Source of the DNA: Eubacterium sp. UBA3279
GTDB taxonomy: Bacteria > Bacillota > Clostridia > Lachnospirales > Lachnospiraceae
Reading direction: 5' to 3'
Assembly (NCBI GenBank): GCA_002361775.1
Contig: DETV01000038.1
Location: forward strand, 14,566 to 78,565
Length of the DNA: 64,000 nt
A program made the position numbers and the translations under genes. This document shows, one piece after another, positions 33,691 to 42,947 of this stretch (the stretch's first letter is position 1; the number at the start of each line of letters is the position of its first letter). The notes under the pieces were generated by a model that saw only the letters and a program-made list of their open reading frames with translations, was not told the DNA's origin and made no database searches.

Positions 33691-34144
33691 ATTTACTCTG
33701 AATGGAAAAAAGACGGAGGCAGATATTAAGGCAGATACTACGTTGCTGAATCTTGTTCGCGATCTGGGCTGCTATAGTGTGAAGTGCGGCTGTGAAACAT
33801 CAAATTGTGGTCTGTGTACTGTATTCATGAATGAAAAACCTGTACTTTCCTGTAGCGTTTTGGCAGCCAGAGCAGACGGCTGCAAAATTGATACTTTGGA
33901 AGGGCTGCAAAAGGAAGCAGAAGAAATCGGAACATTTATTGCAAATCAGGGCGCAGAGCAGTGTGGATTCTGTAATCCGGGAATGATGATGAATATCATT
34001 GCAATGCTTCGGGAGAATCCGGAACCGTCTACAGAAGAAATTCTGGAGTATTTATCCGGGAATCTTTGTCGATGCTCCGGATATGAAGGACAGCTTCGGG
34101 CTGTGGAAAATTATCTTAAATACCGGAAAGAGAAAGGGGAGTAA
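33680..34144 (+). CDS. Molybdenum hydroxylase, [2Fe-2S] subunit
   Basis: 154 residues from ATG 33680. The N-terminal ferredoxin cluster is bound by the cysteines in 'KCGCETSNCGLCTVF' and the later 'VLSC'; the C-terminal helical cluster by 'CGFCNPGMMM' and 'NLCRCSGYEG'. This two-cluster layout is standard for XdhC/CoxS-type subunits. Translationally coupled to the FAD subunit. Confidence 0.93.
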   Translation: MKIKFTLNGKKTEADIKADTTLLNLVRDLGCYSVKCGCETSNCGLCTVFMNEKPVLSCSVLAARADGCKIDTLEGLQKEAEEIGTFIANQGAEQCGFCNPGMMMNIIAMLRENPEPSTEEILEYLSGNLCRCSGYEGQLRAVENYLKYRKEKGE

Positions 34145-34148
34145 ATTC

Positions 34149-36437
34149 ATGGGAAAATATGTAAATCAACCGATTATGAAAACAGATGCAATGGCGCTGT
34201 TGACAGGAAAACCGGTTTATGTAAATGATATAGCTCCCAAAGACTGTCTGATCGTGAAGGTTTTGCGAAGTCCCCATGCGCATGCATTGATACGGGAAAT
34301 TGATACGAAGAAAGCCTTCCTTGTTCCTGGGATAGAAGCGGTATACACATATAAAGATGTTCCCCAGGAACGATTTACTTTGGCTGGTCAGACTTATCCG
34401 GAACCAAGTCCGTATGATCGTCTGATCCTGGATCAGAGAGTTCGTTTTGTGGGAGATCCGGTAGCCATTGTTGCAGGAAAAGATGAAGCCTGTGTAAATA
34501 AGGCAATGAAACTGATCAAAGTAACGTATGAGGTGTTAACGCCTGTTTTAGATGCTCATGAAGCTTTGGATAATCCGATTTTGATTCATCCGGAAGATAA
34601 CTGGCGTTCTCTGGCTAAAGTGGGAGCTGATAATAAGAGAAATCTTTGCGCTTCCGGCAGTGAAGAACTGGGAGATGTGGAGAAAGTTCTGGAAGAAAGT
34701 GATGTGGTAGTAGATCAGGTATATCATGTAAAAGCAAATCAGCAGGCTATGATGGAAACCTTCCGGACTTATACTTATATGGACTATAATGGAAGGCTGA
34801 ATATTGTAAGTTCTACGCAAATTGTGTTTCATGTAAGAAGAGTGATTGCCAATGCATTGGGAATTCCCAAATACAAAATCCGAGTAACCAAACCCAGAAT
34901 CGGGGGCGGATTTGGAGCAAAGCAGACCAGTGTTTCAGAAGTTTATCCGGCATTTGTTACCTGGAAAACAGGAAAACCGGCGAAAATGATTTTTACCAGA
35001 GAAGAATCGCAGACGGCATCTTCTCCACGGCATGACATGGAGATTCATGTGCGGGTGGGCGCGGAAAAATCAGGTAAACTGAAAACTATTTCTGTATATA
35101 CTTTATCCAATACGGGAGCTTATGGAGAACATGGTCCCACAACGGTAGGACTTTCCGGGCATAAGAGTATTCCTTTGTATCATGACCTGGAAGCGTATCG
35201 TTTTTCTTACGATGTGGTTTATACAAACCGGATGTCCTCAGGAGCTTACCGGGGATACGGAGCAACACAGGGATGTTTTGCAGTGGAATCAGCGATTAAT
35301 GAGCTGGCAGATAAATTACATATGGACCCGTTGGAATTGAGATTGATGAATATGGTGCGGGAAGGCGATGTGATGCCGGCATATTACGGGGAGCAGACCA
35401 ACAGTTGTGCTTTGGATCGTTGTCTGTTAAAAGCAAAAGAATTAATGAAATGGGATGAGAAGTATCCATATCGGGATATGGGAAATGGAAAAATCCGAAG
35501 TGTGGGTGTTGCCATGACCATGCAGGGGTCGGGTATTTCCGGTGTGGATGTGGGATCAGCCACTTTAAAATTGAATGATGAAGGCTTCTATACTTTGTTG
35601 ATCGGATCGGCAGATATGGGAACAGGATGCGATACCATTCTGGCTCAGATTGCGGCAGATTGTCTGGATTGCAATTTGGATCAGATTACTGTTCGGGCAG
35701 CGGATACGGATACATCGCCTTATGATTCCGGTTCTTATGCTTCCAGTACAACGTATGTAACCGGAAAGGCAGTGGAGCGGGCTGCAGAACAGATGAGAGA
35801 AAAAATCATGGAATATGGCAGCAAAATGTTCCAATGTCCGGTTGAAAAGGTAGAATTTGACGGTAAATTTGTTAAGAACCTTGAAAATGGAGAGAAAGAA
35901 TCTCTTGGAGAGGTAGCATATAGTTCTCAGTGTGGCTTTGATGGGATTCTTGAAGTAACAGTAAGTCATTCATCACCTGTTTCTCCGCCGCCTTTTATGG
36001 TGGGAATGGCAGAAATAGAGTTGGATAAGGAAACCGGTTCTGTGGAGATGATTAATTATGTGGGAGTGGTAGATTGTGGAACTCCTATTAATACCAATCT
36101 TGCCCGGGTGCAGACAGAGGGAGGAATTGGTCAGGGAATCGGTATGGCTCTGTTTGAAGATATTCAGTACAACGAAAAAGGAAAATTGCTTCAAAATTCT
36201 TTCATGCAATATAAACTCCCTACTCGCCAGGATATGGGTAGGATTCAGGTGGAATTCGAAAGCAGTTATGAACAAACAGGTCCTTTTGGAGCAAAATCCA
36301 TTGGTGAAGTAGTAATTAATACACCTGCGCCGGCAATTGCCCATGCAGTTCATAACGCTACCGGATGTTGGATAAGAGAATTGCCTCTTACGCCGGAAAA
36401 GATTTTGATGAAAATGATTGACAGAGATAAAAAATAG
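34149..36437 (+). CDS. Molybdenum hydroxylase, molybdopterin-binding catalytic subunit
   Basis: 762 residues from ATG 34149. Conserved blocks include 'RIGGGFGAKQ', 'GAYRGYGATQ', 'GSADMGTGCDTILAQIA' and 'FGAKSIGEVV', where the last Glu is the general base of the family. The subunit binds molybdopterin and hydroxylates a purine or another N-heterocycle or aldehyde. Substrate residues were not assigned. No cofactor synthesis or insertion genes are in the window. The next gene, leuA, has its own leader and promoter. Confidence 0.92.
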   Translation: MGKYVNQPIMKTDAMALLTGKPVYVNDIAPKDCLIVKVLRSPHAHALIREIDTKKAFLVPGIEAVYTYKDVPQERFTLAGQTYPEPSPYDRLILDQRVRFVGDPVAIVAGKDEACVNKAMKLIKVTYEVLTPVLDAHEALDNPILIHPEDNWRSLAKVGADNKRNLCASGSEELGDVEKVLEESDVVVDQVYHVKANQQAMMETFRTYTYMDYNGRLNIVSSTQIVFHVRRVIANALGIPKYKIRVTKPRIGGGFGAKQTSVSEVYPAFVTWKTGKPAKMIFTREESQTASSPRHDMEIHVRVGAEKSGKLKTISVYTLSNTGAYGEHGPTTVGLSGHKSIPLYHDLEAYRFSYDVVYTNRMSSGAYRGYGATQGCFAVESAINELADKLHMDPLELRLMNMVREGDVMPAYYGEQTNSCALDRCLLKAKELMKWDEKYPYRDMGNGKIRSVGVAMTMQGSGISGVDVGSATLKLNDEGFYTLLIGSADMGTGCDTILAQIAADCLDCNLDQITVRAADTDTSPYDSGSYASSTTYVTGKAVERAAEQMREKIMEYGSKMFQCPVEKVEFDGKFVKNLENGEKESLGEVAYSSQCGFDGILEVTVSHSSPVSPPPFMVGMAEIELDKETGSVEMINYVGVVDCGTPINTNLARVQTEGGIGQGIGMALFEDIQYNEKGKLLQNSFMQYKLPTRQDMGRIQVEFESSYEQTGPFGAKSIGEVVINTPAPAIAHAVHNATGCWIRELPLTPEKILMKMIDRDKK

Positions 36438-36446
36438 TGATAAAGT
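36418..36446 (+). promoter_or_regulatory. Promoter of the T-box/leuA unit
   Basis: TTGACA (36418-36423), a 17-base spacer and TAAAGT (36441-36446), overlapping the end of the hydroxylase gene. Confidence 0.6.
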
Positions 36447-36467
36447 AGTAATACATAATTGAACTAA

Positions 36468-36800
36468 AGCGATGAAGAGGAAGAGTACAAATGGGACGGA
36501 CTACAGAGAGCTGCCGGATGGTGCGAGGCAGTGGAAGAAGCATTTGGAACTGCCCTTGGAGCGGCTGCCTGAACGAGTAATCCAGTAGGTGCAGACGGAA
36601 ACCCTACCGTTATCTAAGGGACAGATATAAGGTGTAATACCCGTATCTGACAGAGTGCATGGAGTAGTCAAAAGTATTTCAGATAAGTGAACGTATGATA
36701 TCGCTGAATAACTGCAGATTATCCATGAATAAGAGTGGTACCGCGCAGGATCTTGATTCCTTCGTCTCTTGGCAATGGCAAAGAGGCGAAGGAATTTTTT
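36468..36800 (+). ncRNA. T-box leader of leuA
   Basis: Stem I starts with GATGAAGAGGAAGAGTAC and holds the AGAGAGCTGCCGG and GGTGCGAGGCAG motifs that contact the tRNA elbow. The T-box sequence AAGAGTGGTACCGCG is at 36731-36745 and pairs with the uncharged tRNA end. The terminator is TTCCTTCGTCTCTT (36757-36770) with AAGAGGCGAAGGAA (36781-36794) and a T run. CTT at 36555-36557 sits where the specifier codon is expected and would read leucine, which fits the gene, but the codon call is tentative. Confidence 0.93.
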
Positions 36801-36860
36801 ATTTTACAGGTTATTTTGTGGAATAAGAATACTGCTCAAGGAAAACAGGAGGATGGAAAA

Positions 36861-38513
36861 ATGATGGATTGTAAGAAGTATGTGAAACAGTATTATATGC
36901 CCCCGGTACGGTGTATGAAATGGGCAGAGAAGGAATGTGTGGAAAAAGCGCCTATCTGGTGCAGTGTAGATCTTCGAGATGGAAATCAGGCGCTTGTGAT
37001 TCCTATGAGTCTTGAACAAAAGATAGAGTTTTTTAAATTACTGGTAAAGATTGGATTTAAAGAAATTGAAGTCGGATTTCCTGCAGCTTCCGAAACCGAG
37101 TATGAATTTCTCCGCGCTTTGATAGAGAGAAATCTGATTCCTGATGACGTGACCATACAGGTTTTGACACAGGCCAGAGAACATATCATACGGAAAACAT
37201 TTGAAGCTGTGAAAGGCGCTCCCAGGGCGATTATTCATGTTTATAATTCCACCTCAGTCAGCCAGAGAGAGCAGGTATTCCGCAAATCAAAGGAAGACAT
37301 TCTGAAGATTGCAGTGGAAGGGGCTCAATTACTGAAAACACTGGCAGACGAGACAGAAGGAAATTTTCTGTTTGAATATAGTCCTGAGAGTTTTACAGGT
37401 ACAGAGCCGGAGTATGCGCTGGATGTATGTAATGCTGTTCTGGATGTGTGGAAACCGACAGAAGAGAAAAAAGCAATTATCAATCTTCCGGTAACTGTGG
37501 AGCATTCCATGCCTCACGTCTATGCCAGTCAGATAGAATATATGTGTGACAATTTGAAATATAGAGAAAATGTAATCGTTTCTCTTCATCCTCATAATGA
37601 CCGGGGATGTGGAGTTGCAGATTCTGAGATGGGATTACTGGCTGGAGCAGATCGTATTGAGGGAACTCTTTTTGGAAATGGAGAGCGTACCGGTAATGTT
37701 GATATCATTACCCTTGCTATGAATATGTATGCGCAGGGAGTAAATCCGGAACTGGATTTTTCTGATATGCCGGATATATGCGAAAAATATGAAAAATATA
37801 CGGGTATGAAGGTAGATGAGAGAAGTCCTTACAGCGGCGCATTAGTGTTTGCAGCATTTTCAGGATCTCATCAGGATGCTATAGCAAAGGGAATGAAATG
37901 GATTGAGGAGAAAGATCCGGATCACTGGACAGTACCGTATCTTCCCATTGATCCTCAGGATGTGGGAAGAAATTACGATGCAGATGTTATTCGTATTAAC
38001 AGCCAGTCCGGAAAAGGCGGCGTAGGTTATATTCTGGAAACAAGATTCGGTCTGAATTTGCCGGCAAAGATGAGAGAGGCTATGGGATATGCGGCAAAAG
38101 CCGTATCCGATCATACACACAAAGAACTGCTTCCGGAAGAAATTTTCGAACTGTTCAAAACAACTTTCGAAAATGTCAAGAAACCATACAGCGTACAAAA
38201 AGTACACTTCCAGCAGAATGGTCATATTACTACTCAGGTTACTTCATCCTGCAATGGCAGAGTGATTACCACACAGGCAGAAGGAAATGGTCGTCTGAAT
38301 GCGGTGAGCAATGCGCTGAAAAAAGCTTACAATCTGCAGTATGATCTGGTTACTTACCAGGAGCATGCGTTAGAACAAAGTTCCAGTTCCAAGGCGATTG
38401 CCTATGTGGGAATCCGTAAACCAGACGGCTCTCTTTCCTGGGGCGCCGGTGTGGATACTGATATTATCAAAGCATCCATTGATGCGCTTGTGACGGCTAT
38501 TAACAACAGATAA
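36861..38513 (+). CDS. leuA: 2-isopropylmalate synthase
   Basis: 550 residues from ATG 36861, 9 bases after GGAGG; the frame is open further up but that part is T-box leader. 'CSVDLRDGNQAL' and 'SLHPHNDRGCGVA' hold the metal-binding Asp and His-x-His of the HMGL/DRE-TIM barrel. The C-terminal allosteric domain is present, and the length and N-terminus match the yeast-like form (LeuA type 2). It condenses acetyl-CoA with 2-oxoisovalerate, the first step of leucine synthesis. Controlled by tRNA charging through the T-box. No other leu genes follow. Confidence 0.95.
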   Translation: MMDCKKYVKQYYMPPVRCMKWAEKECVEKAPIWCSVDLRDGNQALVIPMSLEQKIEFFKLLVKIGFKEIEVGFPAASETEYEFLRALIERNLIPDDVTIQVLTQAREHIIRKTFEAVKGAPRAIIHVYNSTSVSQREQVFRKSKEDILKIAVEGAQLLKTLADETEGNFLFEYSPESFTGTEPEYALDVCNAVLDVWKPTEEKKAIINLPVTVEHSMPHVYASQIEYMCDNLKYRENVIVSLHPHNDRGCGVADSEMGLLAGADRIEGTLFGNGERTGNVDIITLAMNMYAQGVNPELDFSDMPDICEKYEKYTGMKVDERSPYSGALVFAAFSGSHQDAIAKGMKWIEEKDPDHWTVPYLPIDPQDVGRNYDADVIRINSQSGKGGVGYILETRFGLNLPAKMREAMGYAAKAVSDHTHKELLPEEIFELFKTTFENVKKPYSVQKVHFQQNGHITTQVTSSCNGRVITTQAEGNGRLNAVSNALKKAYNLQYDLVTYQEHALEQSSSSKAIAYVGIRKPDGSLSWGAGVDTDIIKASIDALVTAINNR

Positions 38514-38599
38514 AATGAAATATTAGATTTTTTCAGCAACGTATTGGTGTGCAAGAGAAAACCATAGAGCGTATTGAATTGTGGAAAAATAGAAAATAG

Positions 38600-38651
38600 G
38601 ATATAAAAAAATAAGACGCACTACTTACAGTACGTCTTATTTTTTATATCC
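38600..38651. terminator. Bidirectional terminator between leuA and pgi
   Basis: AAAAAATAAGACG pairs with CGTCTTATTTTTT around 14 bases; A and T runs on both sides. Confidence 0.85.
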
Positions 38652-38660
38652 ACTAAAGTT

Positions 38661-40241
38661 TTAGATATTCAGAAGATCGCTGTATACTTTTAATGCTCCG
38701 TCTGTTTCGTGAGCCAGTACACGTTTTGCAAGAACCTTACCCAACTGAACACCTTCCTGATCGAAGCTGTTCAGATTCCAGAGGAAGCCTTGGAACATAA
38801 CTTTATTTTCAAAGTGGGACAGGAGTGCGCCCAGAGAAGCTGGAGTTAATTTCTCTCCAATGATAATACTGGATGGACGTCCGCCTTCAAAGTTTTTATT
38901 GCGGTTTTCATCTGCTTTTCCACAAGCAAATGCAACAATCTGTGCTGCCACATTAGCACACAGTTTCTGTTGGCTGGTACTTCCCTGAATTACAACATCT
39001 TTTTCCATCTGGTTGTTTTTAAATCCAACAAACTGAAGAGGAATAATGTCTGTTCCCTGATGAAGTAACTGATAGAAAGAATGCTGTCCGTTGGTACCTG
39101 GTTCACCAAAGATTACCGGTCCGGTAACGTAAGAAACAGGTTCGCCAAAACGGTTTACGGATTTTCCGTTGGATTCCATATCCAACTGCTGCAAATGAGC
39201 CGGAAAACGGCTTAATGCCTGGGAATAAGGAAGAACAGCAGTGTCTGGATATCCCAGAATATTGCGTTCATATACGCCAATCAGTGCATCAAGCATTGCC
39301 GGGTTTTTAAAGATATCCTTTTCTTTAGCAAGTGCATCTTCTTTAGCCGCGCCATCTAAGAACTGAGCAAATACGTCAGGTCCAAAAGCAAGAGACAAAA
39401 CAGCGCCTCCTACAGCAGAAGTGGAAGAATAACGCCCTCCAATGTAATCATCCATGAAGAAAGCAGCAAGATAATCATCACTTTTTGCCAAAGGTGATGT
39501 TTCGCTGGTAACGGCAATCATATGTTTAGAAGGATCAAGTCCTTCAGTTTTCAGCACATCTTTAACAAAAGATTCGTTGGTTAAGGTTTCCAGTGTTGTA
39601 CCGGATTTTGATACCAGAATGAAAATGGAGTGTGCCACATCAATTTTGCTTAAAACACCGGAAGCATCATCTGGATCTACATTACTGATGAATTCCGCAT
39701 TCATTTTTAAAGTGTCATTTGCTTTTGCCCAGTTTTCAAGAGCAAGATACATAGCGCGAGGACCAAGATCACTTCCACCGATACCAATCTGAACAACAGT
39801 AGTGAATTTTTCTCCTGCTGCATTAGCAATTTCACCAGTATGTACTTTATGAGCAAATTCTGCAATCTTTGTCTGCTGTTCTACATAAAAAGAACGTTTG
39901 TCAACACCGTCAGCTACAACAGGTTCTCCAAGCTGTCCGCGTGTCAGTTGATGGAGAACAAGACGTTTTTCTCCTGTATTGATGACCTCTCCATTGTAAA
40001 GAGCTTCATATTTTTCTGTAAGCTGAGCTTCTTCGGCTAATTGAGCCAGTACGGATAATACCTTATCATCTACCTGTTTGGCGCCAAAATTATATACAAG
40101 GTCTTCTGCCATTGGTACACTGTATTTTTTTACCCGATCCGCACCATTTTCTCCAGACATTACATCAGCCAGATGAACTTTTTCAATAGCAGATAACTCT
40201 TTAAAGGCAGCTAATGTATCCAAATTATTCCAACTAACCAT
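38661..40241 (-). CDS. pgi: Glucose-6-phosphate isomerase
   Basis: 526 residues. 'VVQIGIGGSDLGPRAMYLAL', 'VSKSGTTLETL', 'GGRYSSTSAVG' and 'FGEPGTNGQHSFYQLLHQG' are signature blocks of the enzyme, including the catalytic Glu and His. It interconverts glucose 6-phosphate and fructose 6-phosphate in glycolysis. AGGAGG lies upstream of the start. It is a single-gene unit with its own promoter at 40297-40325. Codon use is biased, as expected for a glycolytic enzyme. Confidence 0.97.
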   Translation of the reverse strand: MVSWNNLDTLAAFKELSAIEKVHLADVMSGENGADRVKKYSVPMAEDLVYNFGAKQVDDKVLSVLAQLAEEAQLTEKYEALYNGEVINTGEKRLVLHQLTRGQLGEPVVADGVDKRSFYVEQQTKIAEFAHKVHTGEIANAAGEKFTTVVQIGIGGSDLGPRAMYLALENWAKANDTLKMNAEFISNVDPDDASGVLSKIDVAHSIFILVSKSGTTLETLTNESFVKDVLKTEGLDPSKHMIAVTSETSPLAKSDDYLAAFFMDDYIGGRYSSTSAVGGAVLSLAFGPDVFAQFLDGAAKEDALAKEKDIFKNPAMLDALIGVYERNILGYPDTAVLPYSQALSRFPAHLQQLDMESNGKSVNRFGEPVSYVTGPVIFGEPGTNGQHSFYQLLHQGTDIIPLQFVGFKNNQMEKDVVIQGSTSQQKLCANVAAQIVAFACGKADENRNKNFEGGRPSSIIIGEKLTPASLGALLSHFENKVMFQGFLWNLNSFDQEGVQLGKVLAKRVLAHETDGALKVYSDLLNI

Positions 40242-40296
40242 TTCAGATTCCTCCTCATTGCAAAATATTATCTTATTTTTTTATAGTTCCACAAGA

Positions 40297-40325
40297 ATTA
40301 TACTATTAAATAAGGGCAAATTCAA
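40297..40325 (-). promoter_or_regulatory. Promoter of pgi
   Basis: Minus strand: TTGAAT (40325-40320), a 17-base spacer and TATAAT (40302-40297). Confidence 0.7.
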
Positions 40326-40364
40326 GTGAAAACCATTTTTGAATAGAAGATAAAAAGAATAGAT

Positions 40365-40441
40365 GGTATAATAATTGCACATAGTGCAATTCAAGCCAAT
40401 GTACCATTGGCTTGCTGTCACCTGTGGTGACAGATTATACC
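40365..40441 (+). other. Perfect four-way junction (cloverleaf) element
   Basis: GGTATAAT (40365-40372) pairs with ATTATACC (40434-40441). Between them are three perfect hairpins with 3-base loops and no linker bases: AATTGCAC/GTGCAATT (40373-40391), CAAGCCAATG/CATTGGCTTG (40392-40414) and CTGTCACC/GGTGACAG (40415-40433). All 68 stem bases pair by Watson-Crick rules. A third GGTATAAT at 40501-40508 can also pair with 40434-40441, giving an alternative fold. TGGTATAAT is also an extended -10 box. It could be a DNA cruciform, a structured leader or a mobile-element remnant. It is not a tRNA: T-loop and anticodon loop are lacking. Confidence 0.75.
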
Positions 40442-40499
40442 TGGCAATCCACGGCTTGAAAAGCAAATGCCCATGCGAGCGCTTTCTTTTCTGCGCACG

Positions 40500-40508
40500 T
40501 GGTATAAT
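40500..40508 (+). promoter_or_regulatory. Extended -10 promoter candidate for the RNA methyltransferase gene
   Basis: TGGTATAAT at 40500-40508 without a good -35 box, about 55 bases before the start codon. The same word begins at 40364. Confidence 0.45.
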
Positions 40509-40562
40509 GATTGAATCAGAGAATGCTAAAAATAACTGGATGGTGAGAGAAAGGGAAAATAG

Positions 40563-41387
40563 ATGGCTGAAATAATAGAAATTCATAATTTTGACGCACC
40601 GGAACTGGATATTTATGCCCGGTTATCGGAAGTACAGTTGTTGAGACTTTATGAACCGGGCGAAGGAGTTTTTATTGCAGAAAGTCCAAAAGTGATAGAA
40701 AGAGCGTTGAATGCAGGATATATTCCTATATCTATATTGATGGAGAAAAAACATGTGGAAAGCGAAGGAAAGGAAATTTTGGAATGCTGCCCCAATACAC
40801 CTGTATATGTTGCGGAGCTTTCGGTAATAACAAAACTTACCGGCTTTCAACTGACCAGAGGAATGTTATGCGCTATGCATCGCCAGCCGCTTCCTTCAGT
40901 GGAAAGAGTATGTGAAAATGCAAAGAGAATTGCTGTATTGGAAAATGTGGTAAATCCTACAAACGTGGGGGCTATTTTTCGGTCTGCTGCAGCGCTTCAT
41001 ATGGACGGGGTGATTTTGACTGCAGGATGCAGTGATCCTTTATACCGACGTTCGGCCAGAGTAAGTATGGGAACTGTATTTCAGATTCCCTGGACGAAAT
41101 TACCTGAGACCTCCTGTTGGCCGGAAAATGGTCTGTCTTTGTTAAAACAACTTGGATTTAAGACAGCGGCGATGGCTTTATCGGAGAAATCTGTAGGGAT
41201 TGATAATGAAAAACTACTGAAAGAAGAAAAACTTGCTGTTATTTTAGGAACAGAAGGAGATGGTTTGGCAGAAAAAACCATTGCAGATTGTGATTATACA
41301 GTAAAAATTCCCATGTCTCATGGCGTGGACTCATTAAATGTGGCGGCAGCTAGCGCAGTGGCTTTCTGGCAACTGGGAAACAGATAA
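40563..41387 (+). CDS. TrmH/SpoU-family RNA 2'-O-methyltransferase
   Basis: 274 residues. The C-terminal SpoU domain has 'VLENVVNPTNVGAIFRSAAAL' (motif 1), 'ILGTEGDGLAEKTI' (motif 2) and 'IPMSHGVDSLNVAAASAVA' (motif 3), which form the trefoil knot that binds S-adenosylmethionine. The N-terminal 100 residues are a substrate-binding domain of the L30e-like type. It methylates ribose in tRNA or rRNA; the target cannot be told from sequence. The ribosome site (GAGAAAGGG) is modest. It stands alone. Confidence 0.92.
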   Translation: MAEIIEIHNFDAPELDIYARLSEVQLLRLYEPGEGVFIAESPKVIERALNAGYIPISILMEKKHVESEGKEILECCPNTPVYVAELSVITKLTGFQLTRGMLCAMHRQPLPSVERVCENAKRIAVLENVVNPTNVGAIFRSAAALHMDGVILTAGCSDPLYRRSARVSMGTVFQIPWTKLPETSCWPENGLSLLKQLGFKTAAMALSEKSVGIDNEKLLKEEKLAVILGTEGDGLAEKTIADCDYTVKIPMSHGVDSLNVAAASAVAFWQLGNR

Positions 41388-41520
41388 ACAGAAAAAACTT
41401 TGTAACATTTTCACAAAGATTATTTTTCGAAAAGTGGGAAATGACAGCCGATTTTATCGTCATTTTATATGAAAAAGTGGGGGATAATTCGTAAATTAAG
41501 CCAAAATTATTTGGGTTCTA

Positions 41521-41549
41521 TTGACTTTGATAAAAAATGTCTCTATAAT
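41521..41549 (+). promoter_or_regulatory. Promoter of the SleB-like hydrolase gene
   Basis: TTGACT (41521-41526), a 17-base spacer and TATAAT (41544-41549). The rest of 41388-41646 shows nothing else. Confidence 0.75.
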
Positions 41550-41646
41550 TCATCTTAAATAACTTGTTACAAAAATGTGAAGAATATATAGATAAGATTT
41601 ACATTGTACTGCGGGGATGTCAGCCGGATGAGGAAAGGGACAGAAT

Positions 41647-42492
41647 ATGGATAAACTGAGAAAAGCATGGAATTCTTTCCGGGTTTTATTTATCCGGATG
41701 ATAAAAGAACATCGCAGGATATGCATGGTTGCTGCCGGGACAGCGGTTGTTTTTGCCGGAGCCGGGACAGCCATTGTGAGTAATATGAAAGAAAATACAC
41801 AGGAGACGATGGCTTTCACCAAAGAAGAACAGGGAGAAGGTTCTCCACAGAATCAGGAGATCTCCCAGGATGACGACGACCCTGCCAGGCAGATCCCCTG
41901 CGGATATGCAGGGGTAATTGAAGGAGTCCTTTCCACAAAAGGATTGACTAAGAGTTATCGTGCCATTGGTACCAGTTGCGAGATAGTATTGGTAGGACAG
42001 AGAATGATCGCAACGGAAGTGGTATCCCGTTTGGATATGGGGTCAAGGCTTTTGCAGAATTTTTCTGAACTTGATAATCAGTCCTGGGAAATGGCAGTAA
42101 ATACGCCTATGTCTGACAGAGATTATGAAAATCTTTTGGCAATCGTAGAAGCGGAAGCTGGTGGAGAAGATGTGGAAGGTCGGATTATGGTGGCGAACGT
42201 GATATTAAACAGGGTAGTTTCCGAAGATTTTCCAAATGATGTGACATCAGTGATCTGGGAACGAGCAGGAGGAAGTACTCAGTTTTCTCCTACAGCAGAC
42301 GGACGGATTCATACGGTAAAAATATCAGATACGACCCGAGAGGCTGTAAACCGGGCAGTTGATGGTGAAGATATGTCTCAGGGAGCTTTATATTTTATTG
42401 CAAAAGATCAGGCAGATAAAGACAATATTGCGTGGTTTGATAATAAATTAAAGTTTCTTTTCCAACATGGAAAGCACAGTTTTTATGAGTAA
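41647..42492 (+). CDS. Cell wall hydrolase, SleB-like
   Basis: 281 residues. A basic N-terminus and one membrane helix near 27-46 anchor the protein outside. An acidic linker follows ('SQDDDDPARQ'). The C-terminal hydrolase-2 domain starts at 'NLLAIVEAEAGGEDVEGRIM' with the catalytic Glu, and continues with 'VANVILNRV' and 'TQFSPTADGRI', as in the spore cortex-lytic enzyme SleB and related lytic transglycosylases. It probably cleaves peptidoglycan in growth or spore germination. Closed by a terminator. Confidence 0.88.
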   Translation: MDKLRKAWNSFRVLFIRMIKEHRRICMVAAGTAVVFAGAGTAIVSNMKENTQETMAFTKEEQGEGSPQNQEISQDDDDPARQIPCGYAGVIEGVLSTKGLTKSYRAIGTSCEIVLVGQRMIATEVVSRLDMGSRLLQNFSELDNQSWEMAVNTPMSDRDYENLLAIVEAEAGGEDVEGRIMVANVILNRVVSEDFPNDVTSVIWERAGGSTQFSPTADGRIHTVKISDTTREAVNRAVDGEDMSQGALYFIAKDQADKDNIAWFDNKLKFLFQHGKHSFYE

Positions 42493-42531
42493 ATGATATT
42501 AAAAAGAAATAAATGCGTATAAAAGAAATCT

Positions 42532-42582
42532 ACTCGTAGGGATATGATCAAAAACAGATATCCCTGCGAGTTTTTGTTTTTT
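42532..42582 (+). terminator. Terminator after the SleB-like gene
   Basis: ACTCGTAGGGATAT pairs with ATATCCCTGCGAGT, followed by TTTTTGTTTTTT. Confidence 0.88.
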
Positions 42583-42626
42583 ATAGAAAAAATATCAGGA
42601 ATTAAAAATGAGAAAGGAAGGATGAT

Positions 42627-42947
42627 ATGGCAGAATTAAATTTTGAACCCCAAAAAGAAAAAAGAAATATTCGAGGAAATATTTTACGTGTAGCAGCGTA
42701 TATTCGTGTTTCTTCAGAATCAGAGGAACAAGAAAACTCTTATGACACGCAGTATGAATATTTCACCCGACTTCTTCAAAGTAACCCTCAATGGAGCGAT
42801 GCAGGTATATATTCAGATTATGGAATATCAGGTACTGACAGAGAACAGCGTACGGGATACAAGAGATTACTTCGTCATTGTGAAGAAGAAAAAATAGATT
42901 ATATTATTTGTAAATCTATTTCACGTTTTGCGCAAAAGGAGTCTTAG
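42627..42947 (+). pseudogene. Truncated serine recombinase (resolvase domain fragment)
   Basis: The 106 residues contain the start of a large serine recombinase: 'RVAAYIRVSSESEEQENSYD' with the catalytic serine, then 'YSDYGISGTDREQRTGYKRL' and 'YIICKSISRFAQ'. The catalytic domain breaks off after 'ISRFA', where intact proteins continue with 'RN...D', and the DNA-binding half is missing. AGGAAGG precedes the start. It marks an old integrative element at the edge of the accessory island. Confidence 0.85.

Noticed and set aside
40365..40441. Possible tRNA gene because of cloverleaf shape and 77-base length
   Set aside because: All hairpins have 3-base loops; no T-loop consensus, anticodon loop or CCA-compatible acceptor end.
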